In this document: in pieces, positions 1 to 7,446 of the stretch | How positions within the stretch are numbered: the first letter of the stretch is position 1 | Layout: each line of letters starts with the position of its first letter | Assembly: GCF_003427025.1 (NCBI RefSeq) | Contig: NZ_QVAI01000007.1 | Coordinates: forward strand, 124,001-188,000 | DNA from: Jiangella endophytica | GTDB taxonomy: Bacteria; Actinomycetota; Actinomycetes; Jiangellales; Jiangellaceae | Reading direction: 5' to 3' | Length of the DNA stretch: 64,000 bases | Notes under the pieces: model-generated | Databases searched by the model: none | The model's input: the letters and a program-made list of their open reading frames with translations, nothing else | Told to the model about the DNA's origin: nothing | Translations under genes and position numbers: made by a program

Positions 1-579
1 GCCTGGGGCATGGCGCTGTTCCTCGGCGCCCAGGCGGCCGCGTACTACACGATGACGACCTGGCTGCCGACCCTGCTGACCGACGAGGCGGGTGTCTCGG
101 CCGGGACCGCCGGCGCGGCGATGTCCGCGTTCCAGGCGCTCGGCATCGCCGGCTCCCTGACGGTGCCGCTGCTGGCGGCGGCACCGCACCGGCGTGGGTG
201 GCTGGCCCTGCTGGTCGCGGCCGGGTGGCTGGTGACGTCGGCCGGCCTGCTGCTGTGGCCGGAGGCCTGGCCGGTCTGGATCGCGACCGGCGGCCTCGCG
301 CAGGGCGGCGGCATCGGGCTGGCCATGGCCCTGATCGCACTCGGCGCCACCGACGTCGCCACCACCCGGCGGCTGTCGGGCATGGTCCAGGGCATCGGCT
401 ACCTGATCGCCGCGGCGGCGCCGGTGGGCATCGGCGCCGCCTACCAGGCCACCGGCGGCTGGACCCTCCCGCTGCTCGTGCTGGTGGCCGCCTCGTTCGT
501 CATGGCCGGCGCGGGCTGGACCGGCGGACGCGAACTGCGTCGCGGGACCTACGCCGGACCATCCGGATCGACCGGGTAG
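1..579 (+). CDS. MFS transporter, CynX/NimT-like (C-terminal part)
   Basis: This is the C-terminal 192 residues of an integral membrane permease; the reading frame is open at base 1, so the N-terminal half lies outside the window. The segment has five or six hydrophobic helices separated by short basic loops, including an Ala/Gly-rich helix starting YYTMTTWLPTLL and a short PHRRGW cytoplasmic turn. This layout resembles the second half of the CynX/NimT group of the major facilitator superfamily, which moves cyanate, 2-nitroimidazole and similar small solutes. The family call rests on general resemblance, and the substrate cannot be read from this piece. It ends convergently with a GntR regulator, overlapping its 3' end by 31 bp. 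Confidence 0.75.
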   Translation, partial: AWGMALFLGAQAAAYYTMTTWLPTLLTDEAGVSAGTAGAAMSAFQALGIAGSLTVPLLAAAPHRRGWLALLVAAGWLVTSAGLLLWPEAWPVWIATGGLAQGGGIGLAMALIALGATDVATTRRLSGMVQGIGYLIAAAAPVGIGAAYQATGGWTLPLLVLVAASFVMAGAGWTGGRELRRGTYAGPSGSTG

Positions 580-1328
580 GCGCTGGCGGTGACGTAGAGG
601 GCGTCGGGGCGGAAGACCAGGCGGCCGAGGGCGATGATGCGCTCGTCGTCGCCGAACAGCCGGCAGTACACCACCAGCAGCGGCGCGCCGGGCGCGACCT
701 CGAGCTCGGCGGCCAGCTCACCCGTGGCGGCGATGGCGGTGACGGCGTGGTCGCTTCGCGCCAGCGGAATGTGTTCGACGTCGCGGAAGAACGTGGTGAC
801 GCCGTCTGTCAGCGAGTTGATGCGCACCTCGTGGCCGTTCAGCGTGGCCGGCAGCGTGTGCTCGACCAGCGCCGTGGCACCGCCGTCGACCTCGTAGGAC
901 CGGCTGACCCGGAACACCGGTGCTCCGGCGGCGAGGCCCAGCAGCGGGCCACTCTCGTCGTCGGCGGCCTCGCGGTGCACGCTGACCCTGCGCACCGTGT
1001 GCGCCGAGCTGGCGCCACCGAGGACGCTCGACACCGAGCGGATGTGGTCGATCGGGTAGGCGATGGCGCGGTCGAGCGTGAAGCGCTGTGGCGCCGTGAT
1101 CAGCGTGCCGACCCGCCGGCGGCGCTCGATCTCGCCGGCCGCCTCGAGCGTGGCCAGCGCCTCGCGCAGCGTGCCGCGTGACGTCCCGAGCTGTTCGCTC
1201 AGCTCCTTCTCGGGCGGCAGGCGATCACCTCCACGTGCGCGCTCCTCGGCGATCAGGGCGCGCAGTCTCGACGTGACGGTGTCGACACGCGGCCGCCGAA
1301 CCGCGTCGGACGTGCTCGGAAGAGTCAT
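549..1328 (-). CDS. GntR-family regulator with UTRA effector domain
   Basis: A 259-residue transcriptional regulator. Residues about 15-80 form the GntR winged helix, with the typical stretch LPPEKELSEQLGTSRGTLREAL and the wing sequence RRRRVGTLI. The rest (about 100-250) fits a UTRA ligand-binding fold, with the FRVSRSY and LVVYCRLFGDDERI core strands. It starts at ATG 1328 and reads away from the choline-sulfatase operon. Two near-identical 13-bp palindromes lie in the shared upstream region, one 22 bp before this start and one just before the operon, so it probably controls both itself and the operon. The effector is unknown; a choline-sulfate or related metabolite is an inference from context only. 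Confidence 0.93.
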   Translation of the reverse strand: MTLPSTSDAVRRPRVDTVTSRLRALIAEERARGGDRLPPEKELSEQLGTSRGTLREALATLEAAGEIERRRRVGTLITAPQRFTLDRAIAYPIDHIRSVSSVLGGASSAHTVRRVSVHREAADDESGPLLGLAAGAPVFRVSRSYEVDGGATALVEHTLPATLNGHEVRINSLTDGVTTFFRDVEHIPLARSDHAVTAIAATGELAAELEVAPGAPLLVVYCRLFGDDERIIALGRLVFRPDALYVTASAYPVDPDGPA

Positions 1329-1349
1329 CGAACCAAGATCCTCTCATCA

Positions 1350-1362
1350 ATGGTTCGACCAT
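1350..1362. promoter_or_regulatory. Candidate GntR operator, copy 1
   Basis: ATGGT-TCG-ACCAT, a perfect 5-bp inverted repeat with a 3-base centre, sits 22 bp upstream of the GntR start codon. It shares the core TGGTTCRACCA with a second palindrome at 1465-1477. GntR regulators typically bind such short palindromes, so autoregulation is the simplest reading. A further half site (GAACCAA) lies at 1330-1336. Confidence 0.65.
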
Positions 1363-1464
1363 ATAACCACGATCGATCCGCACACAAGCCCATTGCTGCG
1401 GCTTGACGCCCAGATCAAGGCGGCGTAAAAAGGTCCACAACTTTCCCCGGTCTTAATCGCCTTA

Positions 1465-1477
1465 TTGGTTCAACCAA
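1465..1477. promoter_or_regulatory. Candidate GntR operator, copy 2
   Basis: TTGGTT-C-AACCAA is a perfect 6-bp inverted repeat. It shares the 11-bp core TGGTTCRACCA with the site at 1350-1362. It abuts the AAAGGAG ribosome-binding sequence of the small leader at 1488, so a bound repressor would block transcription of the importer operon near or just after its start. Confidence 0.65.
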
Positions 1478-1487
1478 AGGAGCGTTC

Positions 1488-1526
1488 ATGATCGCCATCG
1501 CGCACGGGCCGCGGAGGGCGTCGTGA
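1488..1526 (+). CDS. Possible 12-residue leader peptide
   Basis: A short frame, MIAIAHGPRRAS, begins at ATG 1488, five bases after a strong AAAGGAG sequence (1476-1482). Its TGA stop (1524-1526) overlaps the GTG start of the permease as GTGA, the same coupling used between real genes in this operon. It may couple translation into the permease or simply be the remnant of an older start. It has no recognisable domain; its reality rests only on the ribosome-binding site and the overlap. Confidence 0.35.
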   Translation: MIAIAHGPRRAS

Positions 1527-2350
1527 CGGGAGTCGGCACCGGCCTCGGCCGGTACGGCCTCGCGGTGCGGGTCCGCCGGTTCGACGTCGGCGCGCGCCTG
1601 GGCCGCCTGGGGCTCGGCGCCGCCGGGTTCGCCGTCGTCGTCGTGGCGTGGCACCTGATGGCCGTCGGCGAGATCTTCGGCACCGGGCTGCTGCCCAGGC
1701 CGCTCGAGGTCGGCCGGGTCATCGTCGACGGGCTCGGCAACGGGCTGCTCGACGACCTACTGATCAGCTTCCGCCGGGTCCTGGTCGGCGTCGGGCTGGG
1801 CCTGGCCATCGCCGCGCCGATCGGCTTCGTACTCGGCTGGTTCGGCATCGCCCGGGCGATGTTCAACCCGCTGGTGAACTTCCTCCGGGCGCTGCCGCCG
1901 ATCGCGTTGGTGCCGCTGGTCATCGTCTACTTCGGCATCGGCGAGCTGTCGCGCGGCATCGTGCTGGTCTGGGCCGCCTTCTTCGCGACCATCGTCATCG
2001 TCTACGAAGGCGTGGCCGCCATGGAGGAGAAGTACGTGCGCGCCGCCCAGACACTGGGCGCCACCCGGTTCGAGATCCTCACCAAGGTCGTCTTCCCGCT
2101 CTCGGTGCCGCACATCATGACGGCGGCCCGTGTCTCGCTCGGCATCGGCTGGGCGTCGCTGGTGGCGGCCGAACTGGTCGCCGCCCAGCAGGGCCTCGGC
2201 GCCGTCATCCAGAACGCGAGCAACTTCCTCGACATCCCGACCGTCTACGCCGGGATCATCCTCATCGGCGTCTGTGCGCTGGTCATGGACACGGGGATCC
2301 GGATGCTCTCGGCCTACGTCGTTCGCTGGCAGGACAGGGGAAGCCGATGA
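1523..2350 (+). CDS. ABC importer permease, SsuC/TauC family
   Basis: A 275-residue inner-membrane permease of the nitrate/sulfonate/taurine family, with about six transmembrane helices. The coupling loop EEKYVRAAQTLGATRFEILTKVVFPLSVP carries the EAA-type motif that contacts the ATPase. The GTG start at 1523 is preceded by GGAGGG at 1513-1518 and overlaps the stop of the leader frame. The stop overlaps the ATG of the next gene (ATGA), so permease and ATPase are translationally coupled. With the downstream ATPase, lipoprotein and choline-sulfatase this suggests uptake of a sulfate ester or sulfonate, probably choline-O-sulfate; the substrate is inferred from the sulfatase. Confidence 0.92.
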   Translation: MTGVGTGLGRYGLAVRVRRFDVGARLGRLGLGAAGFAVVVVAWHLMAVGEIFGTGLLPRPLEVGRVIVDGLGNGLLDDLLISFRRVLVGVGLGLAIAAPIGFVLGWFGIARAMFNPLVNFLRALPPIALVPLVIVYFGIGELSRGIVLVWAAFFATIVIVYEGVAAMEEKYVRAAQTLGATRFEILTKVVFPLSVPHIMTAARVSLGIGWASLVAAELVAAQQGLGAVIQNASNFLDIPTVYAGIILIGVCALVMDTGIRMLSAYVVRWQDRGSR

Positions 2351-3120
2351 CCCAGCCCACCACCGCCACCCGCGGGCTGACCGTCCGCGGCGTCAGCAAG
2401 GACTTCGGCAACGTCAACGTCCTGCGCGATGTCGACCTCGACATCGCCGACGGCGAGTTCGTCGCCGTCGTCGGGCCCAGCGGCTCCGGCAAGAGCACCC
2501 TGCTCAACGCCATCGCCGGTTTCGTCACCCCGGACCGCGGCGAGCTGCTGGTGAACGGCGCGCCGGTGCGCGGGCCGGGTCCGTCGCGGTGCGTCGTGTT
2601 CCAGGAGTACGCGATCTTCCCGTGGCTGACCGTGCGCCGGAACATCGACTTCGGCACCCGGCTGCGCGCGTGGAAGGGCACCCGGCAGGAGCGGGCCCGC
2701 GTCACGCAGCGCTACCTCGACATGATGGGGCTCACCGACTTCGCCGACGCGCTGCCGAAGACGCTGTCCGGCGGCATGCGCCAGCGGGTCGCCATCGCCC
2801 GCGCGTACGCCGTCGACCCCGAGATCCTGCTCATGGACGAGCCGTTCGCCGCGCTCGACGCGCAGACCCGCGAACAGATGCAGGAGGCGCTGGTCGACAT
2901 CAACCAGCGCGAGCGGCGCACCGTCCTGTTCGTCACCCACCAGGTGGAAGAGGCGATCTTCCTCGCCGACCGCGTCGTCGTCATGAGCGCACGACCGGCG
3001 ACCGTGCAGGAGATCGTCGACGTCCCGTGGGGCGACCGGCGCACCCACGAGATCAAGACCGAGCCGGAGTTCGTCCGGCTGCGCCGGCACATCGAGACCC
3101 TACTGCGTTCGAGGAGATGA
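2347..3120 (+). CDS. ABC importer ATPase, SsuB/TauB family
   Basis: A 257-residue ATP-binding subunit. The motifs are complete: Walker A GPSGSGKST at residues 43-51, Q-loop glutamine 86 in VFQEYAIFPW, signature LSGGMRQR at 140-147, Walker B LLMDEP at 161-166 and the switch histidine 198. FPWLTVRRNI after the Q-loop is typical of the nitrate/sulfonate/taurine subfamily. ATG 2347 overlaps the permease stop, and the lipoprotein gene follows after two bases. It powers the importer made with the flanking gene products. Confidence 0.94.
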   Translation: MTQPTTATRGLTVRGVSKDFGNVNVLRDVDLDIADGEFVAVVGPSGSGKSTLLNAIAGFVTPDRGELLVNGAPVRGPGPSRCVVFQEYAIFPWLTVRRNIDFGTRLRAWKGTRQERARVTQRYLDMMGLTDFADALPKTLSGGMRQRVAIARAYAVDPEILLMDEPFAALDAQTREQMQEALVDINQRERRTVLFVTHQVEEAIFLADRVVVMSARPATVQEIVDVPWGDRRTHEIKTEPEFVRLRRHIETLLRSRR

Positions 3121-3122
3121 CT

Positions 3123-4133
3123 ATGCGGACGACGACGTCTGCGGCGGCCGGCCTGGTCGCGCTCGGCCTGCTGCTCACCGCGTGCGGCGACGGCGGCGGC
3201 GACACCGGCGCCGAGGGTGGTCCGGACACCGTCCGGATCGGCTACATCCCCGGCCCTGCGCCGGCCATGAACCTGCTGCTGGCCGACGAGCGCGACTACT
3301 TCGCCGAACAGGACATCGAGGTCGAGCTGACCCCGTTCCAGACCGGCATCTCGCTGTCCAACGCCCTCACCGGTGGCAGCATCGACGTCGGCGTCATGGG
3401 CGCGGTCGTCGCGAACTTCCCCGCCCGCGGACAGGGCAAGCTGTTCCTGCTGAACAACCTCGAGGCCGACATCCAGCAGATCTGGGCGGCGCCGGACTCC
3501 GGCGTCGAGTCGGTGGCCGACCTCGCCGGCACCCAGGTGGCCACGACGACCGGGTCGGCGGCGCACCTGCTGCTGCACGTCGCGCTCGAGGCCGAGGGTG
3601 TGCCGGCCGACGAGGTCGAGATCGTCAACCTGGACATGCCCGCCGTCGCCAACACCTTCGTCACCGGCGGGGTGCCGGCCGCCGCGCTGTGGGCGCCGTT
3701 CGACGCGCAGGTCGAGGAGCAGCTGTCCGGTGCGAAGCTGATCGCCACGTCCGCCGACTACGAGGACGCGGCCATCGCCGGCGGCTGGGTCGCGAACAAC
3801 GACTTCTACGCCGATCACCGGGACACCCTCGCCCGGTTGGCCGAGGTGTGGCTGCGGTCCAACGAGGACCTCACCACCGATCGCGACGCCGCCGTCGCCG
3901 AGGCGTGCCCGCGGCTGGAGGAGTTCATGACCGCCGAGGACTGCGCCGAGATCTACGGCAAGACGCAGACGTACAGCAACGACGAGTGGACCGCCCTCTA
4001 CGAGGACGGCACCGCGCTGGGCTGGGTCGGCCGCATGGAGCAGGTGTTCGTCGACATCGGAGCGCTGCCCGAGTTCGTGGAGCCGGACCGGTTCTTCGAC
4101 ACCTCCGTCTACGCCGACGCCGTCGCGTCCTGA
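3123..4133 (+). CDS. Substrate-binding lipoprotein, SsuA/TauA/NMT1-like
   Basis: A 336-residue secreted lipoprotein with a short signal peptide and lipobox LLTAC (acylated cysteine 21). The mature part is a type II periplasmic-binding fold. VRIGYIPGPAPAMNLLLADERDYF and the following GGSIDVGVMG are the usual first-lobe landmarks of ssuA/tauA-type proteins that bind sulfonates, nitrate or similar small anions and zwitterions. It is preceded by GAGGAG at 3111-3117. Its position between the ATPase and a choline-sulfatase gene makes choline-O-sulfate the leading ligand candidate, but no binding-site signature proves this. Confidence 0.9.
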   Translation: MRTTTSAAAGLVALGLLLTACGDGGGDTGAEGGPDTVRIGYIPGPAPAMNLLLADERDYFAEQDIEVELTPFQTGISLSNALTGGSIDVGVMGAVVANFPARGQGKLFLLNNLEADIQQIWAAPDSGVESVADLAGTQVATTTGSAAHLLLHVALEAEGVPADEVEIVNLDMPAVANTFVTGGVPAAALWAPFDAQVEEQLSGAKLIATSADYEDAAIAGGWVANNDFYADHRDTLARLAEVWLRSNEDLTTDRDAAVAEACPRLEEFMTAEDCAEIYGKTQTYSNDEWTALYEDGTALGWVGRMEQVFVDIGALPEFVEPDRFFDTSVYADAVAS

Positions 4134-4152
4134 ACCGAAGGAGACTCCCGAC

Positions 4153-5688
4153 GTGACCGGCCAGCCGCCGAACGTCCTCATCGTCATGGTCGACCAGCTG
4201 ACGGCCTTCGGTCTCGGCGCGTACGGCAACGACGAGGTCCTCACCCCACACCTGGACGCGCTGGCGGGCCGCGGCGTGGTGTTCGAGAACGCCTACGCGA
4301 ACTCGCCGCTGTGCGTGCCGTCGCGCGCGGCCATGATGACCGGACGGCTGCCCAGCGGCGTCCCGTGCAACGACAACGCCGAGGAGTTCCCGGCGTCGGT
4401 ACCGACGTTCGCGCACACCCTGCGGCGGGCCGGCTACCGCACCATCCTCGCGGGCAAGATGCACTTCGTGGGGCCGGACCAGCTGCACGGGTTCGAAGAG
4501 CGGCTGACCACCGACATCTTCCCGGCCGATCTGACCTGGACCCGGCCGTGGGAGAGCCTCGGCGACCCGCCCCGGCTGTCCGGGCGGCAGCGCAGCGGCG
4601 GCCGCGAGTACGTCGACATCCTCAACCGGTCCGGCCCGCAGCCGTGGACGTACCAGATGCACTACGACGAGGAGGTGCGGTTCCGGACGCTGCAGCGGCT
4701 GCGCGAGCTCGCGCTGGACAGCGGGCCGCGGCGGGCCGAGCCGTGGCTGCTGGTCACGTCGATGACCCAGCCGCACGACCCGTACGCGGCGCCGGCGGAG
4801 TACTGGGACCGGTACGAGGGCCGGCCGATCCGGCTGCCCGACCGGTCGGTCGCCGCCGCCGACCGGCATCCGCTGGACGCCTGGGTGAACGCGTTCCACG
4901 GCCTCGACCGGCACGACGTCAGTGACGAGCAGGTGTATCGGGCGCGCCGCGGGTACTACGCGATGATCAGCTACGTCGACGACGTCGTGGGCCGGCTGGT
5001 GGCCGAGTTGGGTCGCCTCGGCCTCGCCGACGACACGGTCGTGATGTTCACCAGCGACCACGGCGACCAGCTCGGCGAGCACGACATGTTCTTCAAGCGC
5101 ACGCTGCGGGAATGGTCGGTGCGGATCCCGCTGCTCGCCACCGGCCCCGGCATCGCCGCCGGGCACCGCGTCGCCACACCGGTCTCGCTGGCCGACCTGC
5201 ACCCGACGCTCGCCGACCTGGCCGGCACCACCCTGCCGGCCTGCGTCACGGACCGGTTCGACGGCGCCAGCCTGGCGCCGCAGCTGGCCGGACGGGAGGC
5301 CGAGCACCCGGACGTGATCCTGGAGAACTACGCCGAGGGCACCATCGCCCCTGTGCGCGCCGTCGTCCGCGGGCCGAGCAAGCTGGTGCGCGCGCCGGGA
5401 CTGCCCGACCAGCTCTACGACCTCGGCGCCGACCCCGCGGAGGAGCACGACGTCGTCGACGACCCGGCCTACGCCGAGGTGTCCGAGCGGATGCGTACCG
5501 ACCTCTCCAAGACCTGGGACGCCGAGGAGGCCCGCCGGACGGTGGTCGCCAGCCAGCGGGTGCGGGCGTTCCTCGGCGAGGCGATGGCCCACGGCCGGCA
5601 CCACGCCTGGGACCACCGGCCGGACCCGCCGCGCCAGTGGATCCGCGGCGCCGACGACGACCCCTGGGACCCGCTGTTCGGCTTCTGA
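4153..5688 (+). CDS. betC: Choline-sulfatase-like sulfatase
   Basis: A 511-residue type I sulfatase that would hydrolyse choline-O-sulfate to choline and sulfate. The formylglycine site CVPSR is present with Cys54 as the residue to be oxidised, in the context SPLCVPSRAAMMTG. The block KMHFVGPDQLHGFEERLTTD is nearly diagnostic for BetC, as is the C-terminal DPLFGF-type tail region. Metal ligands are expected in MVDQ near the N terminus and in FTSDHGDQLGEH. No signal peptide is visible, so it acts in the cytosol after import by the upstream ABC genes. GTG 4153 follows AAGGAG at 4138-4143. No choline dehydrogenase is linked here, so choline probably goes to an unlinked pathway or the sulfate is the wanted nutrient. 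Confidence 0.87.
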   Translation: MTGQPPNVLIVMVDQLTAFGLGAYGNDEVLTPHLDALAGRGVVFENAYANSPLCVPSRAAMMTGRLPSGVPCNDNAEEFPASVPTFAHTLRRAGYRTILAGKMHFVGPDQLHGFEERLTTDIFPADLTWTRPWESLGDPPRLSGRQRSGGREYVDILNRSGPQPWTYQMHYDEEVRFRTLQRLRELALDSGPRRAEPWLLVTSMTQPHDPYAAPAEYWDRYEGRPIRLPDRSVAAADRHPLDAWVNAFHGLDRHDVSDEQVYRARRGYYAMISYVDDVVGRLVAELGRLGLADDTVVMFTSDHGDQLGEHDMFFKRTLREWSVRIPLLATGPGIAAGHRVATPVSLADLHPTLADLAGTTLPACVTDRFDGASLAPQLAGREAEHPDVILENYAEGTIAPVRAVVRGPSKLVRAPGLPDQLYDLGADPAEEHDVVDDPAYAEVSERMRTDLSKTWDAEEARRTVVASQRVRAFLGEAMAHGRHHAWDHRPDPPRQWIRGADDDPWDPLFGF

Positions 5689-5698
5689 CCGGCGGACG

Positions 5699-6520
5699 TC
5701 AGCCCTTGATGGCGCCCTGAGTGATGCCGTTGACGAAGCTGCGCTGGAAGATCAGGTACACGACGACCACCGGCGCGATGACGATGAGCGACGCCGCCGA
5801 CAACAGCGGCACGTCGGTGGAGAACTCGCCGACGAAGTAGCCGAGCCCGGCCGTCGCGGTGCGGCGACCGGGACTCTGCATCAGCACCAGCACGATGAGG
5901 AACTGGTTCCACGCCCAGACGAAGAACAGCACCGCCAGCGTGGTCGTCGCCGGGATCGAGATCGGCAGCAGCAGGTCCTTGAGCACCCGCAGGTCGCCGG
6001 CGCCGTCGATGCGGCCGGACTCGACGATCTCCCGCGGCACGTTGCCGAAGTGCGTGTGCATCCAGAAGACCCCGAACGGCAGGAACAGGGCGATCTCGGC
6101 GAGTGCGATGCCGGCGTAGTTGTTGGTGAGGCCGATGCCGTCGAGGTTGTAGTAGAGCGCGATGACCACGAGCTCGGTGGGCAGCGTGAGCCCGGCGACG
6201 AACGCGCCGGTGATGCGCCGGTGGCCGGCCGGACGCAGGATCGCCAGGCCGAACCCGGCGAGCGTGGCCAGCACGATCGTCGCCGGCACCACGAGCACGG
6301 CGATGATCAGGCTCGACGTGATGAGGTCACCGAAGCGGCCCTGCTCCCAGGCCGCGCTGAAGTTGTCGAACGTCCAGTGCTCGGGCAGCGCGAACCCGCC
6401 GGTGCCGGGGCCGTCCTGGAACGCGGCGAGGACGATGCCGGCGAACGGCGTCAGGAACACCACCGCGAACACGACGAGCACGGCATGGCGCGCGAGCAGC
6501 ACGGGCAGCCGAGGCTTCAT
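5699..6520 (-). CDS. Carbohydrate ABC permease, MalG/UgpE type
   Basis: A 273-residue permease of the binding-protein-dependent sugar family (CUT1), with six predicted helices. Its EAA loop is EIVESGRIDGAGDLRVLKDLLLPIS. ATG 6520 overlaps the stop of the partner permease (ATGA). It is the last gene of the leftward manD-like, binding protein, permease, permease operon. No ATPase gene is linked, so an unlinked shared ATPase such as MsiK must energise it, as is usual for CUT1 systems in actinobacteria. It ends 10 bp from the convergent sulfatase gene. Confidence 0.93.
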   Translation of the reverse strand: MKPRLPVLLARHAVLVVFAVVFLTPFAGIVLAAFQDGPGTGGFALPEHWTFDNFSAAWEQGRFGDLITSSLIIAVLVVPATIVLATLAGFGLAILRPAGHRRITGAFVAGLTLPTELVVIALYYNLDGIGLTNNYAGIALAEIALFLPFGVFWMHTHFGNVPREIVESGRIDGAGDLRVLKDLLLPISIPATTTLAVLFFVWAWNQFLIVLVLMQSPGRRTATAGLGYFVGEFSTDVPLLSAASLIVIAPVVVVYLIFQRSFVNGITQGAIKG

Positions 6521-7446
6521 TCCTTCTCCCGGGTGAGACGGCGGATCGCGGTGACGAACGCCAGGATGAGGACGGTGAGGACGACGGCGAGCGCGGCGGC
6601 CCCGCCGACCTCGCCGTAGCTGAAGGCGAGCCGGTAGACCAGCAGCCCGGGCACCGTCGTGGCGTTCTCGGGGCCACCGCCCGTGGTGACGTATATGAGG
6701 TCGAAGCTCGCCAGCGCCGCGATGGTCGTGATGACCGCCGCGACGGAGATCTCGCCGCGCAGGCCCGGCAGGGTCACGCTGGTGAACCGGCGGAAGGCGC
6801 CGGCGCCGTCCATCGCCGCGGCCTCGTACAACGAGGCGTCGATCTTCTGTGCGCCGCTGACGAACAGCATCATGCACAGCCCGGTCATGCACCACGTCCC
6901 GACCAGGCCGATCGCGATCAGAGCCGTCGTGTGGCGGGCCAGCCAGGGCGACGTCAGCGCGTCGAGCCCGACCGCGCGCAGGGCCTGGTTGACCACGCCG
7001 TCCTCGGCGTAGATCCACCGCCAGGTCACGCCCACGGCCACCAGCGGGACCACCTGGGGCAGGAAGTAGATGACCCGGAAGGTGGTCATGCCCCGGGTGC
7101 CGCGGCCCATGAGCAGCCCGGTCAGCAGCAGCCCGACCGTGATCGGCGCCGCCGCGAAGAACAGCACCAGGACCAGGCTGTGCAGGATCGACCCGAACAG
7201 CTCCGCGTCGGTGAAGACCTCGGCGTAGTTGTCGAACCCGGTCCACTCGGCCGCGTTCAGACCGTCCCACCGGTGCAGCGAGTAGTAGACGGTGTTGAGG
7301 GCCGGCCAGAGCGAGAACGCCGCGTAGACGGCCGCGGCGGGCAGCACGTACAGGAAGGCGCGGTTCCGGCCCCGGCGCCGGGTCCGCGGAACGGACGGCC
7401 GGCGCCGGGCGACGTCGCGGCGCTCGTCGGTCAGCGCGGCGCTCAC
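6517..7446 (-). CDS. Carbohydrate ABC permease, MalF/UgpA type
   Basis: A 309-residue permease of a CUT1 sugar importer. A basic cytoplasmic N terminus (RRRPSVPRTRRRGRNRAF) leads into the first helix, and the EAA loop reads ASLYEAAAMDGAGAFRRFTSVTLPGL. GTG 7446 overlaps the TGA of the binding-protein gene (GTGA), and its own stop overlaps the start of the second permease. It pairs with that permease to form the channel for the sugar or sugar acid delivered by the upstream lipoprotein. Confidence 0.92.
   Translation of the reverse strand: MSAALTDERRDVARRRPSVPRTRRRGRNRAFLYVLPAAAVYAAFSLWPALNTVYYSLHRWDGLNAAEWTGFDNYAEVFTDAELFGSILHSLVLVLFFAAAPITVGLLLTGLLMGRGTRGMTTFRVIYFLPQVVPLVAVGVTWRWIYAEDGVVNQALRAVGLDALTSPWLARHTTALIAIGLVGTWCMTGLCMMLFVSGAQKIDASLYEAAAMDGAGAFRRFTSVTLPGLRGEISVAAVITTIAALASFDLIYVTTGGGPENATTVPGLLVYRLAFSYGEVGGAAALAVVLTVLILAFVTAIRRLTREKE

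Noticed and set aside
198-1181. Long open frame on the plus strand across the GntR gene and end of the permease gene
   Set aside because: Its protein is an Arg/Gly/Ala-rich string with no domain; it is an antisense shadow caused by high GC at third codon positions.
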